In this document: positions 1 to 11,361 of the stretch, in pieces
Position numbering within the stretch: position 1 is the stretch's first letter
How the letters are laid out: the number at the start of each line of letters is the position of its first letter
From: Triticum aestivum
Lineage: Eukaryota > Streptophyta > Magnoliopsida > Poales > Poaceae
Length of the DNA: 64,000 nucleotides
Assembly (NCBI RefSeq): GCF_018294505.1
Contig: NC_057808.1
Span: forward strand, 355,372,696-355,436,695
Reading direction: 5' to 3'
The notes under the pieces: generated by a model
What the model was told of the DNA's origin: nothing
Seen by the model: only the letters and a program-made list of their open reading frames with translations
Database searches by the model: none
Program-made: the position numbers and the translations under genes

Positions 1-1009
1 AACAGCCTGAAGCCCTACAGCATCAACAGCTGGGTCGATTTCACTGAAGCGTTCGTCCGCAACTTCACCAGCACGTACAAGCGGCCGCCCAAGCCTCGCC
101 AGCTCTCCTTGTGCATCCAACGCCCCAACGAGTCGACTCGCGACTACCTCATGCGCTGGGCCGAGCTGCGCAACTCTTGCGAGGGCGTGCACGAGGTGCA
201 GGCCATCGAGTACTTCACTGCCGGATGCCGAGAGGGCACCCTCCTCAAGCACAAGCTTCTCTGCGATGAGCCGGTGACCCTTGACGAACTGCTGGTCATA
301 GCAGACAAATACGTCACGGCCGACTCCTCTATGAAGGCGGAGATCCAAGTCAATGTGTCGGGCAAGGTGCCCCCCCCCCCAAGATCCTCGGACCCCGGCT
401 GGTGACACCAGTCGGCGACAGCAACCAAATGACAACAAGCGCAAGGCCATGCAGCCGGCTTCCACTAGCCGGCAGGTGGCAACGGTCGAAGATCAGCAAC
501 CGGAGGGGCAGCCTCCTCCCAAGCGTCAGAAGGGTGGCAAGCCCAACTGGTTACCCGTCTTCTCGTACGAGCAAACCCTCGACGCGCCCTGCAAGTTCTA
601 CAACGGCGTGAAGCCGTCCAATCACACCACTCGGAAGTGCCACTGGCTCACCAGGATCGCCAAGGGTGACGGACTCCAGCCTCCTCCGCCTGCCGGCCCA
701 CCGCCTCCTCCTCCCCAGCAGCCGGCGGTCCGGCCGGTCGGAGTGATACAAGACGAATACCCTGAGGAGCACGGAGCCTACGTCGTGTTCACCAGCTTGG
801 TTGGCGACAGGCACAGCAGATGGCAACAACGACACGAAGTGAATGCAGTGGCGTCGGAGACCCCCGAATTCATGCACTGGTCTGACAAGTCCATCAGCTG
901 GAGCAGAGCCAACCACCCGGAAGTGATGCCTAATCCTGGCTCCTACGCTCTGGTGTTGGATGCCACCTTCACCACGAGAGGCGGGCTGCTCGCTTCTCCC
1001 GAGTTTTGA
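1..1009 (+). pseudogene. G1 gag (C-terminal part), frameshifted
   Basis: Structural capsid polyprotein that packages element RNA. The frame is open from base 1, so the N-terminus lies outside the window. Residues 1-110 match the retrotransposon gag family: a tryptophan/aromatic pattern and the motif R.NES.RDYLMRW followed by a basic tail. A run of about 11 C residues (about 370-380) sits where the frame changes; the continuing frame runs to 1009 and contains a proline-rich stretch (about residues 110-125 of that frame) and a Cys/His cluster CKFYNG...H..RKCHWL that looks like a degenerate zinc knuckle. The end of the second frame reads into the start of the protease domain (ALVLDATFTTRGG). The frameshift may be a homopolymer slippage in DNA or a sequencing error. 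Confidence 0.75.
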
Positions 1010-1593
1010 TAGATGGCGGCAACACCATCAACATCCTGTACAAAGATACCATAGAGAAGTTGGGAATCAAGCAGAGACATCTTCAGCCCAGCCGGACTGT
1101 TTTCCATGGCATTGTTTCAGGCCTTTCCTGCTCACCAATCGGCAAGACTCAGATAGACGTCCTTTTCGGGGACAAGAATCATTTCCGCCGAGAGCCAGTC
1201 TAGTTCGAGGTGGTGGACCTTGAGAGCCCCTATCATGCATTGCTTGGTCGGCCCGCGCTGGCCAAGTTTATGGCGGTCCCCCACTATGCCTACCTCAAGA
1301 TGAAGATGCCGAGCTCCAAGGGGATCCTGACCATAGCAGGAGAGTACAAGAAGTCGTCCGCCTGCGCAGCAGAGAGCAGCCGGTTAGCCGAGTCCCTCAT
1401 GATCGCGTCTGAAAAGCGGCTCCTTGACCGAGTCGTCGCAATGGCAGGCAAGCAGCCGGAAATATCACCCAACCCCAAGGAGTCGGAAGCCGAGGGCTCG
1501 TTCAAGCCTGCGAAAGAGACAAAGAAGATACCCTTGGACCCGGAGCACCCGGAGAGGCACGCTGTCATAGGAGCAAACCTTAACAGCAAATAG
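1003..1593 (+). pseudogene. G1 aspartic protease and linker
   Basis: Retroviral-type aspartic protease that would cut the polyprotein. The active-site region reads LIDGGNTINILY (D-G-G, as in Tat-type elements rather than D-S-G), followed by the flap and the conserved LLGRPALAKF.AVPHYAYLKMKMP block. It is in a different frame from the preceding gag, and an in-frame TAG at about 1201-1203 splits the domain. Downstream is a charged linker (KPAKETKKI..) leading to another in-frame stop at 1591-1593 before RT. Conservative calls: domain identity is clear, function is lost. Confidence 0.75.
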
Positions 1594-3061
1594 GAAGGCG
1601 AGCTCGTCGATTTCCTCCGTGAGAATCGGGACATCTTTGCATGGTCTCCCAAAGACATGCCGGGTGTTCTGACGGATTTCGCCAAGCACAAATTGCATGT
1701 CCGGCCTGATGCTAAGCCAGTTAGGCAGCCCTTGCGCCGCCTGTCAGAAGAGAAGAGAAGAGTTGTTGGAGAAGAGATAGCCCGACTGCTGGCAGCCGGC
1801 TTCATCATGAAAGCGTTCTTTCCAGAGTGGCTAGCCAACCCAGTCCTCGTGCTGAAGAAAAACAAGCAGTGGCGTATGTGTATTGATTATACCAGCCTCA
1901 ACAAAGCCTGCCCCAAAGACCCATTTGCTTTGCCAAGAATTGACCTAGTGATAGACTCCACAGCCGGATGTGAGCTGTTGAGTTTCTTGGATGCATACTC
2001 AGGGTATCACCAGATCAAGCTGAACCCGGCCGACGGGCTAAAGACCGCCTTCATCACGCCATTTGGAGCCTTTTGCTACCTGACCATGACGTTCGGCTTG
2101 AGGAATGCCGGCGCCACATTCCAGCGTTGCATGCAGAAGTGTCTCCTCAAGCAACTCGGCAGAAACACCCATGTCTATGTGGATGATGTGGTGGTGAAGA
2201 CGGAGAAGCATGGAACGTTGCTAAAAGACCTCAAGGAGACCTTTGAGAACTTGCGCCGATTTCAGATCAAGCTCAACCCGGAGAAATGCGTCTTTGGAGT
2301 ACCAGCCGACCAGCTTCTCGGCTTTCTGGTCTCAGAGCGCGGCATAGAGTGCAACCCTGTGAAGATCAAGGCCATTGAGAGGATGGAAGTGCCCACCCGA
2401 CTGCTGGACGTGCAAAAATTCACCGGCTGCTTGGTGTCCATCAGCCGTTTCATCAGTCGGCTGGGCGAGAAGGCTCTTCCCCTGTACCAACTCATGAAGA
2501 AGACCACTTTTTTCGAGTGGAATGACAAGGCGGATGAAGCTTTTCTCCAGCTCAAGAAGATGTTAACCACCCCGCCCGTCCTGGCGGCTCCGACTCCTAA
2601 GGAGCCCATGCTCCTCTACATTGCCGCTACCAGCCGGGTGGTCAGCACAGTCATAGTGGTGGAACGCAAGGAAGAAGGCAAAGCACTACCAGTCCAGAGA
2701 CCGGTGTATTACCTAAGCGAAGTGCTATCCACCTCCAAGCAAATTACCCCCACTACTAGAAGATGTGCTACGGTGTGCACTTTGCTGCTAAGAAATTGAA
2801 GCCATACTTCCAAGAGCACCCAATCACTGTGGTTTGCACAGCTCCGCTTGCCGAGATCATTGGAAGCCGAGATGCTTCGGGCCGAGTGGCCAAGTGGGCC
2901 ATAGATTTGGCCCCCTACACCATCTACTACCAGCCTCGCATCGCCATCAAGTCACAAGCACAGGCCGACTTCCTTGTTGATTGGGCTGAGACCCAGTACC
3001 TGCCGCCAGCGCCAGACTCCACCCATTGGCGAATGCATTTTGATGGTTCCAAGATGCGCAC
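1594..3061 (+). pseudogene. G1 reverse transcriptase and RNase H start, interrupted
   Basis: RNA-dependent DNA polymerase of G1. It starts with the conserved pre-RT block FAWSPKDMPG, then fingers/palm motifs (WRMCIDYTSLNKACPKDPFALPRID, split here by domain knowledge), the DAYSGYHQI block, FGLRNAGATFQR, and the catalytic YVDD at 2176-2187. The thumb/connection segment ELL.FLV..RGIE.NP..IKAIE and the start of RNase H (FAAKKLKPYFQEHPI, MHFDGSK) follow. One frameshift occurs near 2763-2799. At 3061 the RNase H is broken by a solo LTR insertion and resumes at 4634 in the same phase. All RT catalytic residues I can see are present. Confidence 0.85.
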
Positions 3062-4633
3062 TGCTACCTCTTGAGCACTGCGTTGGTTTTCCCTTGAAGA
3101 GGAAAGGGTGATGCAGCAAAGTAGCGTAAGTATTTCCCTCAGTTTTTGAGAACCAAGGTATCAATCCAGTAGGAGGCTACGCGCGAGTCCCTCGTACCTA
3201 CACAAAACAAATAACTCCTCGCAACCAACGCGATACGGGGTTGTCAATCCCTTCACGGTCACTCACGAGAGTGAGATCTGATAGATATGATAGGATACTA
3301 TTTTTGGTATTTTTGTGATAGAGATGCAAAGTAAAATAAAAGCAAAGTAAAAAGCAAAGGAAATAACTAAGTGTTGGAAGATTAATATGATGAAGATAGA
3401 CCCGGGGGCCATAGGTTTCACTAGTGGCTTCTCTCAAGAGCATAAGTATTTTACGGTGGGTGAACGGATTACTGTTGAGCAATTGACAAAATTGAGCATA
3501 GTTATGAGAATATCTAGGTATGATCATGTATATAGGCATCACGTCCGAGACAAGTAGACTGACTCCTGCCTGCATCTACTAGTATTACTCCACTCATCGA
3601 CCGCTATCCAGCATGCATCTTGAGTATTAAGTTCATGAAAACAGAGTAACGCCTTAAGCAAGATGACATGATGTAGAGGGATAAATTCATGCAATATGAT
3701 AAAAACCCCATCTTGTTATCCTCGATGGCAACAATACAATACATGCCTTGCTGCCCCTACTGTCACTGGGAAAGGACACCGCAAGATTGAACCCAAAGCT
3801 AAGCACTTCTCCCATTGCAAGAAAGATCAATCTAGTAGGCCAAACCAAACTGATAATTCGAAGAGACTTGCAAAGATAACCAATCATACATAAAAGAATT
3901 CAGAGAAGATTCAAATATTGTTCATAGATAATCTTGATCATAAACCCACAATTCATCAGTCTCAACAAACACACCGCAAAAAGAAGATTACATCGAATAG
4001 ATCTCCACGAGAGAGGGGGAGAACATTGTATTGAGATCCAAAAAGAGAGAAGAAGCCATCTAGCTACTAACTATGGACCCGAAGGTCTGAGGTAAACTAC
4101 TCACACTTCATCGGAGAGGCTATGGTGTTGATGTAGAAGCCCTCCGTGATGGATGCCCCCTCCGGTGGAGCTCTGGAACAGGCCCCAAGATGGGATCTTG
4201 TGGGTACAGAAGGTTGCGGCGGTGGAATTAGGTTTTTGGCTCTGTATCTGATCGTTTGGGGGTACGTAGGTATATATAGGAGGAAGGAGTACGTCGGTGG
4301 AGCAACAGGGGGCCCACGAGGGTGGAGGGCGCGCCCCCTACCTCGTGGCCTCCTCCTTTGTTTCTTGACGTAGGGTCCAAGTCTCCTGGATCATAATCTT
4401 CCTAAAAATCACGTTCCCGAAGGTTTCATTCCGTTTGGACTCCGTTTGATATTCCTTTTCTGTGAAACTCTGAAATAGGCAAAAACAACAATTCTGGGCT
4501 GGGCCTCCGGTTAATAGGTTAGTCCCAAAAATAATATAAAAGTGAATAATAAAGCCCAATAATGTCCAAAACAGTAGATAATATAGCATGGAGGAATCAA
4601 AAATTATAGATACGTTGGAGACGTATCACACAC
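3057..4633. repeat. 5-bp target-site duplication around solo LTR A
   Basis: CGCAC at 3057-3061 and CACAC at 4629-4633 flank the solo LTR. They differ by one G-to-A change. Removing the LTR and one TSD copy brings the G1 RNase H frame back in phase, which supports these boundaries. Confidence 0.8.
3062..4628 (-). mobile_element. Solo LTR A (TGATACGTCTCC family), minus orientation
   Basis: A 1,567-bp unit whose reverse complement starts TGATACGTCTCC and ends AAGAGGTAGCA, so it has the 5'-TG...CA-3' ends of an LTR. It inserted in the RNase H of G1 with a 5-bp target duplication. There is no internal domain, so it is a solo LTR produced by LTR-LTR recombination. A TATA-like stretch (TATATATA, 4271-4279) lies in the right place for a U3 promoter read on -. 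A second copy in the opposite orientation is at 34,707-36,274 and is 1,568 bp long. I do not assign a family name; the ends resemble several Triticeae gypsy families. Confidence 0.85.
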
Positions 4634-6605
4634 CGGTTTGGGAGCCGGCATCGTGCTCACCTCTCCCAAAGGCGACAAGCTCAGATATGTGCCGCAGATC
4701 CATTTCGTCGCTTCCAACAACATCGCTGAGTACGAAGCACTCATTCACGGGCTCCGGCTTGCCAAGGAACTCGGCATTCGCCGGATCCTGTTCTATGGTG
4801 ATTCCGACTTGGTGGTCCAGCAGTCGTCAGGCGACTGGGACGCCAAGGATGCAAATATGGCGAGTTACCGTTTCCTCGTGCAGCAACTCAGTGGATACTT
4901 TGAGGGGTGCGAGTTTCTCCACGTGCCAAGGAATGACAATGAGCAAGCAGATGCCTTGGCACGAATCGGTTCCACCCGGCAAGCAATACCAGCCGGCGTC
5001 GCCCTGCAACGCCTCCTCAAGCCATCCGTCAAGCCGTCACCAGAGTCAGACTCCATTTTCGTGCCGGCCCCTCCTGAAGCAGTCGGATCCGACTTGAGAG
5101 CCCCAGCAGCCGGCGCGGGGATTTCGGCAGGCGGCCCGGGGGCCGCGGCAGTCGCACCCGGCCCGGGGACTTCAGAACCCGGCCCGGGGACTTCAGAACC
5201 CAACCCCGGGACTGCAACAGTCGACCCTGGGACTTCATCAACTCAGCAAGTGGCGGCCGACTCCAGCCCACCGCCTCCCGGCCCAACCGCCCTCGTGCAA
5301 GTAGTAGTCCTAGCAGTTGAAGAAATTGCAGCACCTTCCTGGGCTCAGCCCATCTTCAATTTTCTAGTGAACAAAGAGCTGCCGACTGATGAGATCTCGG
5401 CCCGACAAGTGCAACGCCGAGCTGCAGCATACACCATCGTCAATAAAGAACTCGTGAGGCGCAGCGTCACTCGTGTTTACCAGCGCTGCGTGGAGCCGGA
5501 GCAAGGCCAAGCAATCCTCAAAGATATTCATCAAGGCAAGTGTGGCCACCACGCGGCCTCAAGAGCACTCGTGGCCAAAGCTTTCCGCCACGGTTTTTTC
5601 TGGCCGTCTACTCTAGAAGACGCCAAAGATCTGGTCCAGAAATGCAAAGGGTGCCAGAAGTTCCACTCGCAGCCACACCAGCCGGCTTCTGCACTCAAGA
5701 CTATCCCCATTGCCTGGCCCTTTGCGGTCTCGGGCCTGGACATGGTGGGACCGTTCAAGATGGAGCGCGGCGGCATGACTCATCTGCTTGTCGCGGTGGA
5801 CAAGTTCACCAAGTGGATAGAAGCAAAGCCAATTAAGAAATTGAATGGTCCGACTGCTGTGACTTTCATCTCCGACATCACCATCCGGTACGGCATACAA
5901 CACAGCATCATCACCGACAACGGCACAAACTTTGCCAAAGGTGCCTTGGCCCGTTTCTGCGCGACGCAGGGCATCCGACTGGACTTAGCATCCATTGCCC
6001 ATCCGCAGTCAAACGGCCAAGAGGAGCGAGCAAACGGCCTCATTTTGTCCGGCATCAAGCCCAGACTGGTCGAGCCTCTGGAGCGTTCGGCCGGCTGCTG
6101 GCTCGACGAGCTGCCGGCCGTCCTCTGGAGTCTACGCACAACCCCGAACAAGTCAACCGGCTTCACTCCTTTCTTCCTCGTCTACGGTGCCGAAGCCGTC
6201 ATCCCGATGGACATAGAATTCGACTCCCCTCGAGTCACCATGTACACCGAAGAGGAGGCAGAAGAAGCACGACAAGACGACGTCGATCTGCTAGAAGAGG
6301 GCCGGCTGTTGGCACTCAGCCGGTCCACCATCTACCAGCAGAATCTGCACTGATACTACAACCGAAAGGTCAAGCCAAGATCCTTCCAAGAAGGAGACCT
6401 TGTGCTCCGGCTGATCCAGTGAACAGCCGGCCAGCACAAGCTCTCGGCACCTTGGGAAGGCCCCTTCATCATCAGCAAGGTGTTGGGCAATGACTCCTAC
6501 TTCCTCATCGACGCTCAGAAGCCTCGAGCGCGCAAAAGAGATGACTCCGGCAAGGAGACGGAGCGACCATGGAATGCAAACCTCCTTCGAAGGTTTTACA
6601 GTTGA
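4629..6605 (+). pseudogene. G1 RNase H (rest) and integrase
   Basis: Continues pol after the solo LTR. RNase H motifs: AGIVLTSP, AEYEALIHGL, GDSDLVVQQ, NEQADALARIG. A 200-bp low-complexity linker rich in Gly, Pro, Ala and Ser with repeated PGPGTSE units (about 5090-5260) separates RNase H from integrase. Integrase has the HHCC finger (GHHA...CKGCQKF), the core GLDMVGPF, ITDNGTNF and NGQEERAN (D, D, E) and the GPY/F-type C-terminal block (PWEGPFIISK). In-frame TGA codons at 6351-6353 and about 6420-6422 interrupt the C-terminal domain; the frame otherwise runs to a TGA at 6603-6605. The element could not make a full integrase without read-through. Confidence 0.85.
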
Positions 6606-7194
6606 TGCAGTATGTACCACGCCAACTTTTGTATTAAGTACAAAGACTCTGGGTCCCCCGAGAAGAGCTCGGGGACTGCGCTCTTTTATCTATATGATAA
6701 GTATTACGCCTGTCATTTGCGTTATCCCTTTTAGTCCGTCCGGCACCGGGTTCGACCAGTCGACCCGGGGACTTGCCGCCTTGTACTATGACATGCTTCC
6801 TGCAGCCGGACAAGTAATGTGTTGGCACCTTAGCTTTCTCCTGCCAAAGGCCGCAGCTCGCAGAGCGACTGTTCGGTCGGTAGGAGCTAAGGCGAAAAGG
6901 GTGTCTGCATGAAAAATGGCTAAGGACCTAAAGCATACAGATAGTCCAAGCCGGCTTCTCGCCTCACCGACCGGCTGCCAAGCAGCCGGCCGACCGGTTT
7001 TTACTTAACTTGCCAGAAAACTCTAGCCGGCTAAGTACTTGCCTTCCCAAAAGTGGCTAAGTACTTGACCCAGCCACAGTCCGCAGAGCGGCTGTTCGGC
7101 TGGTAAGACGGCAACCAAGGGAAGGCGGCAAAGAAAAAAAAGCCAAAATAGTGCAAAGCAAGGAAAGATAGAACAGGGCAAATATATTTACACA
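6606..7194 (+). other. G1 spacer between pol and antisense gene, with two related hairpins
   Basis: Non-coding. It contains two copies of a hairpin with the plan CAG-N-YCGC-AGA-GCGR-CTG: 6854-6871 and 7077-7094. The second stem position is T-A in the first copy and C-G in the second, so pairing is kept by a compensatory change. Each is embedded in a larger inverted repeat (CCTTAGCT/AGCTAAGG around the first, TTGCCTTCCC/GGGAAGGC around the second). No open frame of interest on either strand. Confidence 0.6.
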
Positions 7195-10100
7195 TCAAAA
7201 GGCCCTTGGCCGACATTCAACATAAGTCTGAAATACACCCCGCGGGTGGAATTGTGCGAGATTAACAGAGTTTCTCGAGACTGATAGACAGGTAAAAACA
7301 AAGATAAAACTGGCGGCCCAGGAAGCAGCAGACGGCTTTGGGAGAGCGGAGGAGTCGGTGGTGCCGGTTGGTGGAGCGGCCGGCTGGTCGGTCTCCGCTT
7401 GACCGCCTTCAGTAGCAGCCGGCTTGCTCGGGCGTGGCTCGTTGCTGGAAGCGCGGTCGAGCTGAGGCTGGTCGTCCGCTCCGACCTCTGGCGCCTCTTC
7501 TCCACCTTCCTCCTCCTCCTCGTCTTCTTCCTCGCCGCTGGAGTCGATCACCTCGGCCGAGTCCTTGCCATCCTCCGGGTTCAGCCCGAACCATTCTGGT
7601 GGCGCCTCGGCACCGTTCTCGGCCCGCTCCGGGATGAAGACGCTGGTGTTGGTGTACTCAGCGATTGCCGCCGCACGCTTGACAAGGTCATCCTCTACTG
7701 CCACCAGCTCCTCCTGGGTCTCCTGCCGAAACGTGGTCAGTTGGGCTAGATTTAGCCCAGGGTACCACGCCTTAACAAACTCCAAGGCTCGGCGCGCTCC
7801 AGCTCGGGCCGAGGAGCCCTTCCAGGCCTCAAGACGGCTGGCCGCCACCTCCAGCCAGTCGGCAGTCCGACTGGGAGTGCGCGGTGCCGGCATGTCCGGC
7901 CACAGGGCGGCGATCGCCTGGGCGCCGACACGCTGAAGACGGCGCAACATCCGATGAGCCGGCCGAAGACGGGCCTCGATGCTCAGGAGCTGCTCGCCAA
8001 GGGTCCGGGGGGCGTCGGCAGCGATTTGTGCACCTTCCGCCCTCCATCCTTCGCAATCAGCTTCGATGGCCTGATTGGGGGCGTCCGAATGACCAGGGAA
8101 GAAGTCTGCCCAAAACAGAAAGCAAAAAGCCAAAGTTAGAGACGAGAGGCTAGCTCGGTCAGCAGCTGGCAGCTCGAAGAAGGAAAAAGAGGGAAGCTCA
8201 CCATCAACTATGTCTTCAATCTCGTGAAAGCCGGAAGTCAGCATCGTCTCCTTGTCGGTCCAGGCGGAGCGTTCGGTCGCGAACTCAGCAAGGAGGCTGA
8301 TCTCCTTGTCCTCCGCCTCCTTCTGAGCCTTCTTGAGAAGCTCCGCCTCCTCCGCCAGTTGCGTAACCAGCCGGTCACACTCTTCAGCCAGCTTGCCGCA
8401 CTCCACCTCCTTGGCGTGCAGCATGGTGTTGGCTTCGCCCAGCAGCTGCTGCAAGGCGGCGTTGGCCTCTGCAGAAAATAGAAAAAGGAAAAGGCGTCAG
8501 TTGCCAACAGAGAAGAAGTATAGTTGCCGGGGAGATCCGGCCCGACTGCTCTGCAGTCGGCCCGAATCTCGGGGACTACAGCCCGCGGGTGCGCCAGCGC
8601 GCCCCCGCGGAGAAAGGAGTCGTCAAAATCAACAGAAAAGAAGAGCAGTTGTCGGGGAGATCCGGCCCGACTGCTCAGCAGTCGGCCCGAATCTCGGGGA
8701 CTACAGCCCGCGGGCGCGCCAGCGCGCCCCCGCAAAGAAAGAAAAGACTTACTCCGGTGGTCCGTTGATTCAGCTCCTGAACCTTGGAGTTGAAGACAGT
8801 CGCACGGAGGTTGTGATAGTCCTGCAATGAAGATATTAGATAATGTCAGTACTCGGAGCCTGCCGGTTAAAGTTCCGAGCCGCCTGCTCAGCAGCCGGCC
8901 CGAAACTCGGGGACTACACCCAGTGAGTGCGCTGGCGCGCCCCCACAGAGAAGCACGAGAAACACAAACAAAGAAAGAAGGAAACATACCATGATGGCCT
9001 CTCGCGAGTCTAGAAACGCCGTGTTGCAGCGCTTGGGAGCTTCGGCCTCGGCCCGGAGTTTGTCTTCAACGTCTAGGAGCGCCCGATTCAACGGGCCCAT
9101 TCCACCTCCCCGCACCCAATCGACGGGCGCGGCGCTGGACGCCTCGGCATCCGGGATCGAGGAGCTCGTGGCACCAGTATCCAGCGGGCATGGCGCCGAA
9201 GCCGCCTTTGCAAGCCGGCGGCGCGTTGGTGTGCGGACCCCAGGAGTCGGGCCCGTCACCACCTCATTTCCGACTGGCGGCACCGGCGGGTCCGCCGGCT
9301 GCTCGCCTTCCATGTTCCTGGATGGCGGCGGTGGAGGCACGATCACGTCCGGCATGGCGGCATCGCCGCCATCCCTCTCCATGACCGGGTGCCTGTCGCC
9401 GGCTTCTCCAGTCGGCGCCACGAACTCCGGCGGTGGCGGCGCAGAGTTCAAGGGAGTAACGAGTACCAGCTCCTGGCGGCGCGTGGCTTCTTCAAGTCGC
9501 TCCCGTGCCACGACGGCAGCCTCGGCCTCCTCCAGCTTCTTCAGCGCGGCGGCTTTCGCCTTGTCCGCTTCCGCCTTCTCCAGGCGGGCGGCCTCCTGCT
9601 CCTCACGCGCCTCCTGCGCGTTACGCTCTGTCGCCTCCCGAAGGTCGGCGGCCGGATCGATTTGCCGGGAGGTGGTGGAGGTCTCCGCCGACCCAACAAT
9701 GGAGGCGGCGGCCGACTTCTCAAGAGAGAGCGGGGCCCTAGATCAAGGGAAGCAACGCAAAGAAACTCGGGAAAGATCAGCAAGGAAGGGGGGAAGTGCG
9801 AGAGGAAGTCAGTACTTACGCGGAAACCAGCTGCGGCTCCTTCACCGCCTTGCGGAAGCGGAGGGCCTTCGCGGCCGCTTCAACCCGCTTGGTCGCCGCG
9901 GCCGAACCCTTGGGCTTTTTCGGCCGGCTGCCGAACAAGCTCGGCGCGGCCCTGCGCTTTTTCGCACGACCCTGGGCATCCGGCGTGGCAGATGAGCTCG
10001 TGCCCGGCTGGTCGGACCCTGGCTAGTGGCGCGGGGCGACTTCCCCTGCATCGTCGTCGGGCCAGTCCTCGAGGCCGGCTCTGAGCCCTGAGCCGCCTGC

Positions 10101-11235
10101 TTCACCGCCTCCTCCCTCAGCGTCGTCCTCCAAGGCCGCCGCCCCCTAGTCGGGGTCATCCACGTCGCTCTCCGCTCGGTCGGGGAGGAATTGACGCTCC
10201 GGCTTGGCGGCGCCGGCGGCTGGCTGGAGGAGGGGGCTCTGTTCAAAGGCCGATTGGTCAGGTTGGACAGGCAGAACTCGGCAACAAAAAGATAGAGAAA
10301 AAAGAAAGATAACTTACCATAGGCGGGGGGGTCGGCGCGTGAATACAGCTCCTTGCCGAACCGCCACTCTTCCGTGAGCTCGCAGTTCACAAGGTAGTTC
10401 ACCATATGAGCTACCTCTGCGTGAGGCATCTCCTTGGTGCATAGCCGGCTTGGGTCCCAATGCCCGCTCATCTGACAGATGATGTGAGGGCGGCCCTGGA
10501 GCGGGAGCACCCGGCGCGCCACGAAGGCGGACAACAAGTCAGGCCCGGTCAGGCCCTACGACTGTGTCAACACCCGGAGCCGCGCGATTGCGGCGGCTCC
10601 AGAAGGCGACAGTGTCCTGGCCCCGTACGACTAGTTGGGCCGCCTCCCAGCTGGCGGGCCGGCTACGTAAGCCGGCAAGTTGACCCAGTTGCCCTCCGGG
10701 AAGACGCTCTTCACGTAGAAGTACGACCGCCGCCACATCTTCACCGACTTGATCAGCGTGATGGGAGGAAACAGATTTTCGGCCACTGGCCTCCGCACCG
10801 CAATGAAAGCGCCGCATTGAGCCGGCACGCCCGCGACGAGGGTGCTGAGCTTGGTGTAGAAGAACTCCCCCCAAAGCTCGATGGTGCGGAGGACGCCGAG
10901 GAAGCCTTCGCACAGAGTGACGAAGGCGGACAACAGCACCACCGTGTTCGGGGTGAGGTGGTGCGGCTGAAGATTATAGAACTCGAGGAAGGACCGGAAG
11001 AAGCCGCTCGTCGGCAGGCTGAGGCCGCGCAGGCAGTGCGAGCGGAAGACGACCGCTCGCCCTCCTCCGGTGCCGGCGAGATCTCCCTCTCCGGCGCAAG
11101 GCGAACCTTCACGTAGTATTTGCCGGGTAGCCGCCACGTCTGGCGACGGAAGTCGATGTGGTCTTCATGGATTTCGGAGCCGTCCCATGCTCCGGAGCGC
11201 GCCATGGGGGGCGTGAGGTTGATAGACGAGCTCAT
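7195..11235 (-). pseudogene. G1 antisense multi-exon gene (putative plant transposon protein)
   Basis: Spliced gene on the strand opposite to gag-pol. Exons predicted from GT/AG sites and coding continuity: 11235-10318, 10238-9820, 9737-8990, 8821-8753, 8468-8202, 8105-7195. Exon 1 holds a conserved domain (FFRSFLEFYNLQPHHLTPN, LCEGFLG, LWGEFFY) that I recognise as the plant 'putative gypsy type transposon' family (Pfam PF04195, from memory). The middle exons are Pro/Ala-rich and then Ala/Glu-rich coiled coil (REEQEAARLEKAEADKAKA). The last exon has a conserved ALWP...W..SSARAGARRALEFVKAWYPG block and an acidic tail. Exon 1 carries a frameshift near 11,100 and in-frame TAG codons at 10,631 and 10,556, so it is broken. 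Donors such as ATG^GTAAGT at 10,318 and ATG^GTATGT at 8990 are good matches. Function unknown. Confidence 0.7.
8523..8950 (-). repeat. Three hairpin-rich repeats in introns of the G1 antisense gene
   Basis: Copies of about 90 bp start near 8523, 8648 and 8861. Each contains a near-perfect palindrome (CCGACTGCTCAGCAGTCGG in copy 2), then CTCGGGGACTACA and a second GC stem (GCGCGCC.GCGCGC). Two copies lie in the intron 8752-8469 and one in the intron 8989-8822. The CGGGGACTAC core is the same as the sequence just before the 3' LTR at 11,813-11,821. Confidence 0.75.
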
Positions 11236-11352
11236 CGGAGACGAGCAGCGGCAGCGCCCCGGCGTGGCTTGGAGGTGCTGCGGCGAAAGGAAGAAGAAGG
11301 AGGCAAGAATGGGGTGGAGGGCGTGCGTGCTCCGCCACTCCCTCTCCTCCCC

Positions 11353-11361
11353 CTACTTATA
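11353..11361 (-). promoter_or_regulatory. TATA box for the G1 antisense gene
   Basis: Reads TATAAGTAG on -, within CCTATAAGTAGGGGG, about 120 bp upstream of the first ATG at 11,235. Position and context fit an RNA polymerase II promoter inside the element, pointing away from the 3' LTR. Confidence 0.5.

Noticed and set aside
7195..8454. 419-codon frame on - taken as one single-exon gene
   Set aside because: Its upstream part crosses clear intron signals (donor at 8201, acceptor at 8107); it is two exons plus an intron that happens to be open.
8991..9995. 334-codon frame on +
   Set aside because: Shadow of exons of the antisense gene in biased GC-rich sequence; no domain.
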